Below the pieces are notes generated by a model, which saw only the letters and a list, made by a program, of their open reading frames with translations, was not told the DNA's origin and did not search any database. The position numbers and the translations under genes are program-made. This document shows, piece after piece, positions 51,601-63,600 of a DNA stretch of 64,000 bases. Origin of the DNA: Aptenodytes patagonicus (taxonomy: Eukaryota; Chordata; Aves; Sphenisciformes; Spheniscidae); assembly GCF_965638725.1 (NCBI RefSeq), contig NC_134950.1:83364157-83428156 (forward strand). The letters are read 5' to 3'. The first letter of the stretch is position 1; the number at the start of each line of letters is the position of its first letter.

Positions 51601-54600
51601 AAAACAGTTCCAATGACAAAAGCAAAATGAATAATTTGCTGCATAAATTTCTGCAGTTACCTTCCTTTTCCTGTACCTACAGTCTTCATTAACTGTATTC
51701 TTAATAATGAGCAAGTGCTCACTCAGCTCTAAAGCTACGTAGAGAGACTGCAAAAAACCCAGAGAACACTTGGAGGTAGACATGCTTAAGATTCAACATA
51801 TACTTCAAATTTAGTCGGTTAGTTAGTACACTGGACAGCACTCCTTTATCTTGCCCAATCCCTTACTACCCCATGCTATTAAGTTATGCCAGACCTAAGT
51901 TTTATCCTGGTCTTGCAAATGTTTTCCAAGATATTTTTTTGAAGTAATTGGAATTAATGTTTGTCCCACACTGCAGTTAATTAGCTGTTTTAAAAGAGCA
52001 GAAGGGTTATAGTTCGATGATCATTCTGGCTCTTCATCTTTCTCATTTCTCTTTGTTCCACCATATAGCAAAGCCCAGAAAGTCACTTTAGTTTTTACTT
52101 GGGACATTAGGTTGTTATGTACCCACATTCTCTTTTTAGGGAACTGGAAAAGCTCTGTAGATTCCAACTGTTTCAGATCCTGCTACTAAACCCTTTCCAC
52201 AAGCTTGGGTCAAAAGAAAATTCCAGTTTAGGACTGTTTACTCAAAAGAAATATCTTGTTATATAATTCCAAGGCTATATGCCTGCAATTGTAGTAGAAG
52301 TAGGTCACCAATTAGAACTTCAGTTTGAAAGCCGAAGATTACCCATTCCTCAGAGCAAGAGCAGAGATTTTCCTTCTCTGCAAATCTTCATTTTCTCCTC
52401 CACCAGTTAGCTTTTGTCTGAGGTCCCATTGGATTCTCACCTGAGTATTCTTTCCCAATTTTACAGATTCCAGACAATTATTGTCCCCAATGTGTCCCTT
52501 TCTGCCAACCAACATAGGTATTTATTGCCTCCTTTTGAAGTAAAAAGTAGCTCACTTGTCAAATGCAACTAAATGCAACTAGCAACCAACACAATCACCA
52601 ACTCGACAGAGATACATACATTAAAAAAATACATCAAACTTCATATTTAGTACACATTAATAAAGGAAACTCTTTCCCACTTCATGAAGAGAGACTGAAT
52701 CAGCTACTGAACTGGAGAAGTGTAATTTAAGACTAATTCTGAATAGCTGTTCTGGCAAGTCTTCAACCAGGTAAGTACTGAACACAGATCAAAAGGGAGG
52801 AAAAAAGGAAAATAAATTCATGGGCTTAACACCTCTTCTCAGGGATATCTCAATGGTACCATGAGACATTACTTCTCCAGTCTACCTTAATAATGTTGTA
52901 AGATGGCCCCCACATATATGGGGCTCGGATCAAAGTAGGACATATATTTTAACACATTAGCGGTTGATGTACTGAAAAAGTATGTGCAGAGGAAGAACAC
53001 TTCACTCAGGAAATGTTAGACAGTTATACAGTCACATATCTTCCCTGCTAGCAAGATGGAGCCATGTGTGTAACACAGCCTTCATCACACAATATATATT
53101 TTTTTAAAAAGTATATCAAAGAATAAGCAGAGTGAGACTTTAAACACAATTTACCTGCCTCACTGCAGTTAAAAATCCTTGAGGATTAAAAAACCCTGTC
53201 ATCCAGAAGCAGTTCGGTCGGCTTTCAAAAATCCAATTGTAAAATTGGTGGTTTCTTTCTAGAAGCTCAGTAAACCAGAAACCAAGTGTACTGGAAGCCC
53301 AAGATGCCTAAAAATAGTGAACAGCGTGTTCATTTTTAAATTTTATTCAGCAGTTTTAAAACATCATATTCATGTCAAGAAAATGTAATTCCTCACAAGG
53401 TAGTCAACAACATAATATTAGTAAAGCATATTTAAATCTCCTTTTTCATATCTTAACTTTTAACCTGATCGATGTTGCATCCCACTGAAACCTGAAGCAA
53501 ATTCTTGCTCTGTTCAAATTCATGCCTACCATTCCATTTAGACATGCTTAATGCTCCCTGTGGTAATTGTCCATTTTATTACTTTTTTGTAAAATTAGAT
53601 AGCTGTGTCAACTAGGAAGAAATATTGTCTACATGTCTTTCTAAAGCCAAGGTCAATGCATCGAGATAACAGGATTTCTGCCAAAACTATTCTGCTTTTT
53701 CTGAAAAAAGCTAAGGAAAATTGAGCTTGGACTATGTGAAGATTTATGATGGTTTTTCTCTTTGAATCATTGTATCATACTTGTCCTGTGAAGCATATGC
53801 TTTCGTCTAGGTTTTGTACCAAGAAAACACTTTATCAATAAAAACAAAGCAAGCAAACAAAACCACCAAAAAACCCTCCCCTTTTTTCTTTCCGTCAGTT
53901 TCCATAAATAGCTCTAGTTGTCCCTGAAAACCATTTCTATGGGGAGAGGCTGAGAGAGCTGGGATTGTTTCGCCTGAAGAAGAGAAGGCTCAGAGGAGAT
54001 ACTATCAGTGTTTATACCTCATGCATGGAGAATGGAAGAAGATGGAGCCAGATCCTTGTCAGTGATAGGAGAAGAGGCAATGGGCACGAGGCAAAATGTA
54101 GAAAATTCCATTTAAACTTAAGGGGTTTTTTGGTTGGTTGGTCGGTGGTTGTTCAGTTGTTTTTTACTGTGAGGGTGATCAAACACTGGAACAGGTTGCC
54201 CAGAGAGGTTGTGGACTCTTGATTCTGGAGAGTCCTGGGAAACCTGCTCTAATTGACCCTGCTTTCAGAAGTGGGGTTAAACTAGACTATCTTCAGAGGT
54301 CCCTTCCAGCCTCTACTATTCTGTGATTCTACAACTACAGGTCTTAATCTCAAAGAATAGCAACAATGTAGTCCACTAGCATGAGTGCTAATTTTTAAAA
54401 TCCATCATCACATTTTAAATTATTCTCTTCTCTCTAGCTTTTTATCCTGCCAATATGCAATAGGCTGTTAAAATGGGAAATACCTGCATCTCCCACATTC
54501 ATTTCTATTTTTATAAATGAAAGACTGCTTGTTTTGACTGTGTTTGTTTTAGCCCAAAATCTACTCCAGCACTTGCACAGTCCTGGTTAACACTTGTGTT

Positions 54601-57600
54601 TGAACAAAGTATTTACTGTACGTCTAGCAGTTTAATCTAGCTCTACAGAAATATTTTTTTTTCCCCTACAAAACAGGTGATGTACACCTACTTTTTTCCA
54701 GCTAGCAGGAATCCTTCCATCATACATGCAGTCTAAAGCATCCCTCAGATTTTCACTCATAACAATCGTCCCATCAATGGCAAGTTTTAGATCAGTCAGA
54801 GTGCTTCTCACTAAGGAAATAACTCTCTGCATTTGTTCGATCTCTTGTCGCAAAAATATGTTCATAGGCTGAAAAGGTCCCATGTTCTTTAGTTTTTCTT
54901 TTACCTGTAGGTAGAAAACCAAAGATCCTTCAACAGAAATAAAAAACAAAGGTGGTTTTATGTCAAGGTTAGGCCCCAATACAATTTTTAAGACATAATA
55001 CTTCTATTTAGGAAGTTAAATGGTCAGTTTGGCATCTTCTTTGAATCCTCTGCAAGACAGAAACACGGGATTTGTTCCAAACGAAATGTATGATGCTGAG
55101 ACTGGCTATGTTTTTAGCCTAACTCATGATTTAGTCTGTATATCATTCTATGAGCTAACGTCATTTAAACAGCATGTAGGCCATACCCCATTTCAAGGAT
55201 TTCAGCTTTAATTCCAACAGAGAGTTCCCAAGGTTCACTTTGCACAAACCAGTCAGGAGTGATTAACCCAGCCACTTTGCCTCAGCATAGCAGCGCTTTT
55301 ATCAGCAATGCCTGGGAACTATCACAACGCCAGGCAGACTTGTATTCTAATAAAATTTGCTGATATTTTTTTAATCACAAGTGTAAAGTTAACAAACTAA
55401 CAACAACTGTATGGACATAACTAGAAATTTTGTAGTCAATATGGTCCTATTGGGAGAGAGGTAAAAAAATTATATATACCATGTATTGAATCCTAGACAG
55501 GGTAACAGCCCTGTTCTTAGTAATGTGCATATCCTTTCTAAGTTTATCAGTATTTTGCTACACAAAAAGGAATTTAAATAGTTTTCACCATGTAAAAAAG
55601 TTTAGTGCTCCACATTCGCTTTCATTAATACAAACTAAATTTCAATTTGTCATTTCTGATCAGAGCTGATCTGCCCAAAAAGAGCTCTGTAAACTTAATA
55701 GGGCTAACTGTACCTATACAATGACACTATGTAATACACGTCTTTATTAAGCCACATATCTATTCCTGGTGATGTCAAGTAGAATTTGAAGAGAGTTGGA
55801 CTAAAAGCTGCCAGGAGATTTAGTCCATCACTAAAGCAGTTGAGCAACTCAACGAATTCAATCCTTTGCAGATCTCAGACATCTGCTTCAGCCTTTTGGA
55901 AAGTCATAAAGCTCGGGCTTCTAGAAAGACAGTAGGTCAGAAACTTCAGCTACTGCAAACTTTTGGAAGACTGCTAGATAATCAGTATTCCAGATTCAGA
56001 TACGTTAACTCATCTGTTCAGATAAAATACATTATCATGAATATGCCATTTGAGGGGAAGATTACGTAACACAAAATGGGCTACAGAAAACATAAAACAA
56101 CAGATGTAAGACATGGGTACCTGAAGAGAGTCTATACTCATAAGCATACCCCACATAAGGGAAACTTATTACTGTGTAAAAACAGAAAAGAGGGCGTTAG
56201 ATTGTACAAGTCTCCTTGATCCTTCCCGTAGCTCAGCATCCTGACAGGAGAATTTTGGTGTTCATAAGCCACCTAGCCTTGTATCAGGTCCTCATGCTAA
56301 TAAAAGAGTAAGTAAAATGGCAGAAGACTAAGGATAAGAGATTTCACTCTCCTCAAGAAGGAGATGGCAGGCAAATTATCTAATTAATAAAAACATCAAA
56401 CTGCCTAGATGAGCAGGTGGCTACTTGAGGAGTCTGTTAAAGCACAAGCATAGGTGTGAACTTTTTTCTGATGACACAAATGGATGATTCACATCCGTTT
56501 CATAACAAAAATGTTGTAAATGCTTTATTACTGACATAACCAATCTTACTTGCTTTTAAGCTTTCGCAAATATAATGAAACACTAGAGTTCAGCATCCCC
56601 TGACACAGGAAATATAGAAACCTTAACTATTTTACAAGCATTTTCCTCTCATTTATTTGACGTTCATAACCAGCCTCACCTGGGAAGAACTATAGTCAGC
56701 ATCCTAAAATTCTGGGGCTCTAAAGGACAACTAAGAAGTATGGAAAGACCCAGAAAAAACACAAATTGTCCAAACAGTCAATTAAACTGTAGTCTCCAGG
56801 ATGGGGACACAGAATACAGTCGATTGGAGTGTCCATGTATCTAGTCATCAGTAAATGTTTTCTAATTGTAAGAAAACCCTCTGACCTTGAGAGACATTCC
56901 ATCTTCCACATAAACAGGAGGAAAGCTGCTATTTCAGAAAAGAAATGGCTGCAAGGCAGCAGGTGTCCATTACAAATATAATTACATGGGCTATTATGTG
57001 TTAATATGGATCCTGAGATACTAACACTAGACTTCAATCAATGAAAGCTATCGCTTGACAAGCTTTTCAGCATTCACTTCACTGAAGAAGAAAGCAACCT
57101 AAAAATATCTTCAGGATGTAAGCTGAATCCCAAAGTAATACATGTTAAAGCTGTAATACTTTTAGAAGCATGAATACACTTGCAACACCACCTCAGTTCT
57201 CTATACAGTGTCAACAAGCTGAGCTTAAAAACTGATGATCTTACCTCCCCCATAGTGCAAATGACAACTTAAGCATTAAGTGGTTTAATATTTTGAAAAA
57301 GCTCTTGCAAAAGTACTTCAGTGCACATTTAGTGACTTCATTATAAATGTTAAGAGTCTGGTCAGACTTGTTTAAAATATGTTTTTAAAGTATTGCCTGT
57401 ATGAATGAATTCAGACATGCTTTTAGAAAAACCAATATAATTACTTTTTTTTTCTCCACACAAAGCAAGATGGAGCAAATGTTTTTGACAGGATTTCATT
57501 AACTCACTTCAAATGGTACATAATCAGCAGGAAGCTTTTCCAGCATATCATCAGCCAGTCTGGCTACAACTGCCTCTCGGGTTTCACGTCCTCCACCAGA

Positions 57601-60600
57601 GCTATCTTTAGGCTGAATACTGAGGATGATGTCCAACACATCTTTGGAAAGTTTACTTTGGTAAGTGATATCTGCATTGGGGTGCAAACCAAACACCTCT
57701 GGTGTGTCATAAGCAGGAAGACTCTACATAGTAAAATATAAAAAGAGCACAATTGGAGAATGGGTTTATAAGCTAATTGTTAAAAAAAAAAAAACAGCAA
57801 CAAAAAAAAACGCAAAAAAAAATATCTCCCTTACCTTGTAAAGTAAGAGGCTAGATCAAGCAGTTAGGGCAAATAACTTGCTGTGATCTATTTGTCATGT
57901 CACAGCCCAAACCACACCAAGGTTAACAACAAATTCAGTTTTAACCTCTATACGCTATTTTAAGAGTCAGCTTGTACTTTCATATATCTACACCTTTTAC
58001 TTCTGTGAGGTTGTACCCAATGTCTGGACTCCATTCTATGCCCTCTTTAATAACTGTACGCCTTCAAGTATGTCGCTCAGGCAAATCACATGAAAAAGGA
58101 AAGGTTACTGTCATGACAATGATGATAACATTGATAACAACAATTTGTTGTTGCTAATAGATACGCAGACTGTTAGAAAGCAATAAAGACTCTGAATGAA
58201 AGTCAAAATACAGGTACTCAGAAGAAAAGACAAAATATAGGGACTCGGGAACCTGTCAGAAACAAGTAAATTGGGGGGGGGGGTTTGTGTTGAAAAGCTT
58301 TCATTTACCAACCTGTATGTACTGAAGATATTGATCCACCATAGTACATTTGGGTATGCTGTATCCTTTGTAGAAGCTGAATTCCTGACTGAATGTATTT
58401 TCACTGAACCAAACCTTTACAAAGGTGTTCATGAGTCTTTTGTCATAGTCATCTGTCACACGGCCACCATACTGGATCTCACCTATCATGTAACAAACAG
58501 TACTCCAGGAGATTCCCTAAAACCAAGCAGAAAGCACTGACTTTAGCTAATCCTCTTCTCACCTGTTTACATCTCCCTTAGTAAGAACAGCTGATATACC
58601 AAGTCCTGCATCTCTGTCCCTTTTGGAAGAAAATTATTTTCTTACTACTCTTTTTTCCTATAACCCTGCATTGCCAAAACACCTTCAAGGATTTCTGAAA
58701 ATAGAATTCATTGACAACTAGTTCAAGAGGCTATTCCAGCATTTGGGCAAGAGGGATACAGCTACATTCCAATCATGCTTTCAACTTCACTTAAAATGCC
58801 AATCACAAAGTGATCTGCCACAGACCTCTGTATGACAAGTGACCATATGAAAGTGAGGAATGTAAAAGGAATTCTTAGTCATTTAAAGCAACTTTCCATT
58901 TCTTTATGCTGCCAAGATAAGGTTGGAGGAGCCAAATCTTATTACTTTTACTCAAAACTGATTTAAACAAAAGAATATTTAAAATACAGTGGTCCATTTT
59001 TAACTATCTGGCTTAATTAGCATTGAAAAGAAGGTCTATACTTCTAAGGTTTATATTTCTAGTTTTTGGGGGAGATGGCTGGGAGGGATTTTTTTTTTTT
59101 AAATGTACAGGTTAATATAGAAATTTAACATGCACAGGATTAAAAGTCTAATCTAAGCCTGCTGCTCTACAGACATGTATACATGGAATGTTGAATGTTT
59201 GTGGAAAGAAAAAAAAGAATAATTTAAAATCATGTTTGTGTTTCAGTTATTGGGAAACGTATATACATTCCACTACTAGAAAGATCCATCACCCTGATCC
59301 ACCTTCCCCACAAAAACATTAATTACCTTCTTGGCATCCATGCCATCCAAGTGGTTTTGAATGAACTGCACAGTAGCATTGAAATCAGCTTGATTAAACT
59401 CATAGGGAATATTCCAACCCAGAGATCCAAACTTGCGTCTTTCTTGAACAGTGGAGTGTAGAAAGGCTACAGCATACAACATTGGTTTCCATTGTACCAT
59501 GTCACTGACATCTAGTAAATCCTGGCTGACACCTATTGATTGTAAGTGGGCTTTATAAGAAACACAGTAATAGTATTTTTCAAAACCACTTCAAATCAGT
59601 ACTAAAACATCACTCCTTGAGATATTCAGTTGGCTCTCTGCCTCTCCCAAGAGTAAATTATTGTCCTACACAGTGTTCTATGCTGGAGACAGTTTATAGC
59701 ATGTTATTAAGTTGCTCAAATTAAGAGTAAACTTCAGAAAAAAAAAAAACCACAATTTACTAATAGCTGAATTCACATTAAGTTGCTTTCTGTACAGACT
59801 CTTTGACTACAGACCTTTATTTTATGCAGTGTAAAGAGCACTTAATAGCCAACAAAGATTAACATGTTGCTTTTCTGCCAAAAGACACAAGAAGATTAAA
59901 AATTTAAACACTTTGAACTGAGATATTAGAAGCTAACATTTGAGAAAAGAAAAAGCATTTCCTGTTTTGCTGTCCAATTAGTTCTGGCCACAGTACTTCA
60001 GCAGACCTTCTCTTCCTTTTAATTTTCCCAACTTCTAGCTCAAACCAAGGATCAAGATGTGTCCCGGCATTCTTGTGATCAGTTCCTCATACTAGCTTAC
60101 ACCTACTATCAGTGGCTACAATGTGACCACACAACACCAGAGAGTCCAAAAAAGAGCAAAACTTAACTTCAAATCATTACCACTCTAGCACTCACCACTA
60201 TATGTTCTCTTTAGTCCAGCTCTGAGCCCTTGTGGTGGTTCATTGGTAAACTTAACAGACATTTGAAGAAGGGTGATGGGGAACTGCTTGTGAATTTCAG
60301 TTGTCATCCACAGTCGAAAGCTTTCATGGACAGTCTCTGTCTCTATTACAGTGTCCATCAACTCATCCAAAAAGTCAAGTCCAAGGTGACAGTTCTGCAG
60401 AAGTGCCCAACCTCCCTAGTTTAAAGCAACAGAATATAAAAAGTTATCAACATTGTTTACAAACTGAAATCACTAAAATCACTCTTCGTTTATGCTGTAG
60501 GTTAGGAACAAAGCCAACACATCTAAGCTATAGCAAAATATAACATGTTTAAGTGCTTATGAGAGCTGTTAAAGGAAGAAATCCTCCACAGTGATTTTGC

Positions 60601-63600
60601 ACCACTGGCTCACCAAATCAAAACCAAGGCCTTAATCATTTGTTTTCATGTACAAACAGAGACCAGTATCCATAATAATGGTACACATGCAATTAACAAA
60701 GTTTTTTTTTCTCCAAGAGAAAGCTCATATGAGCTAAGCTGTGGGCTGTTCCTTCTGGAGGCATTGTTAGCTTGTTTGGTTTTATCATCTAAACAAGTGG
60801 TCCTTACTTGTCCAATCGGGTCTTCTCAGGTAGTCCCTACCTTTTCCATTTCGGTACATTTAAAACGTATCTGGATATGATTATAGTGCTGATAAACACT
60901 GATAAATCTGGACTTTCTAGGTGAACCCATGATTTCATTGATCCTAAATAAGGGAGTTCAGAAGTAGCTCGCTCCATAAAGCAAGCTGCTAAACGTTGCT
61001 CCTCACAAGAGTCACAGGCTTGGAAAAAAAACCAAATATACATACTTAATTAATCTATTGCTATCAATCAATAGATATCAAACTTTCTCATACAAATTAC
61101 CATACTTCATATATACATACATACCTCTTCATTAAGAGGGTATGTGACACAGTGAGGGAAAGTAACTGAATTTCTCTTAACTAAAAAAAGGAACTCTTCT
61201 TCCCTATCTTTTGAATAAGTTTCTTCTCATCTGATCTGCTATTTAGCTCTTAATGTGAAGCTGTCAAACGACAATCCGAGGCAAAAGTCAGAGGAAAACT
61301 GGTTATACAGACAGGGAAGAAGCTCCTAACACAGGAGCGCAAGAAGTTTAATCTGTTCATCACATGAGCAGGCATAGCAGTACTATCACCTGATGGGCAA
61401 AGCATGCTAAATTGGAACATCTCAGCTTTTGTTTCTCATGCAGTAAATTTTATTCTTTAATTCTTCCATGTTTCACTTGTAAAATGCCTGTGCTATCAGA
61501 TTGTCCATCCCAATTCAAAATCCAGACTACAGCAATACAAAACATTTTGCTATACAGCCTTGTTTTTCTCAAGGTTATGTAACTATCAGTAGTATATTTG
61601 GAATTAAACTTCTTCATTTAACAAAATATGTTTGTATTACTAAAAATACAAAACTGCAAAAAATGTTGTTAAATGCTTGCTGAAGGATATTTAATATTCA
61701 TGCATTCCAAACGATCAATCCAGCTATGTTCACCAGTCAACAACCTACAACAAAAACTCCATTTTATATGAAAAACACTGATGTCTGCACAGCATCAAAA
61801 ATTTTGTTATGGCCAATTAAATGACTGTGAAAAGACAGTTCTATTGCTTAGGACACTTATTTATACAAATAAATATAGGTTCTTGCATCAGCACTAACTA
61901 CTCACCAAATAACTTTATTTCATGACAGGATTTTCATTTCTAAGAGTTTAATAAAAATACAAAAAACATTCAGATTTTTGTCTCTTACATGAGCCATTGT
62001 CTGCTGTAGAAGTTTACGAGCATGGATTTCTTGCCCCTGTCCCATGGAAACGTAACGTGTCTCTGCCTTCAGTCTTTTTCCCAAAGCAATAATTGAGTCC
62101 GTAGGATCAGAGCCCATGGAAAGAAAGCATATGAGAGGAGTACGTGGATCTGACTCTTCCCATGTCTTCTCCAAGTCCAAGATGACTCCCTCTGCATATT
62201 TCTCCCCCATAGCGTCAATGATGTATTTTCTTGCCTATATTAAAAAGGGTAAATTTAACCTGTGATGTAATCATTTAATACTGTTTTCTTCCCAGTGTAA
62301 ATACAACCAATAAGTAGACTGAAGAGCAAAGGCTGCTATAAATTTATATCAGAAATACAAATATGCAACAAATTTATTTTTACATATTAATATATCATAC
62401 TGTCTTTGAAGGTGTTATTTGTCACAGCCTTATAATACCAGTTAAAAAATATTCTAGTACATATATCTGCATGTATTGTTTTATCTAATACCCATAATTA
62501 CAGTATAATAAAAATAATAACCTTACTAAACCTTTAGAAAGGTTTTAACAATTCAGATGGTATCTCCATTAGATAGCATAACTCCTAACCTTAAAATCTA
62601 GCTTTCCTTTCTAAATACTAGAGAAAAAAGGAGGAAAGGATAGAAGATATGCTTCAAAGGTGTTAGGTCTTTCCCACCTTCATGCTTAAACAATGAATTA
62701 ATAGTAGTACTGATGAAAAGAACTGTCACTAAGTAGAAGATCCAAAGGAAGAGGTGAAGGCCATCTGTTATTCCTTATTTATTTATTTCAAAAATTGTTA
62801 GATTATTGTTCCTTTTTACTAAGAAATAGAAAAGGCTCTTTCAAACAGTCTGAGATGATCTCCCTTGTATTCTTTCCCACTACATTGCTTTTGTCTTAGA
62901 CCAGTCTTTCCCTTAATACCTCTGTGTTACTTCTCAGAGACAAAAGATATTCAGCATTTAGCATTTGATAAACTATCAGTTTTCATAAAACCATTGTAAG
63001 ATGAAAAGTGTATCTTGCCCCCTGCTAACAGAACTGAGGAACTAATTTTGCATGATCAGTTTCAGACACATAGCGCACATCTGAGACATTCATTATACAG
63101 TACCATTTAACCTTCTATTGACCGCAGTTACACCAATAATTGCTGAGACTTTCTCTGAATCCAGTCACAATGTCTAAAGGTTTGCACCCATAAAATTAAT
63201 ACCACACTTTTAGTGATGCATTCTGACTTCAGTAAATTGCCAACCATTGCTCTGAAATTGTCAGCAATTGTGTAATTTTTAGGTTTTTGCACTGGAGAAG
63301 AACATAAAGATTAAAAATAAGCTCCTAGAAGTTGATTTTTCTTAAAAATAGGTCTAACTATTTAATAAACTTTAATTTTATATTTCTCACCTTTCTAAAT
63401 AGATGGCATTAAATTTAAAACGTTGAACAGACCTTTATATAGATTTTTCTAAGGTGGGTCTAATTCTTCCATGCAAGAAATGGTTCCTCAATTAAATTGT
63501 TTTCATGTTTTGTTTTCTCTCAGCCAACTGAGTTCATGAAGGCCTAATATGAGGACACTTGTACAATTCCAGTGAATAATATCGGCAAGGACAGTCAAAA

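Noticed and set aside
60837..61043. Possible extra dynein exon on the minus strand after a pyrimidine tract
   Set aside because: No dynein similarity, and exons B and C already join seamlessly (TMAH to GGWALLQNC).
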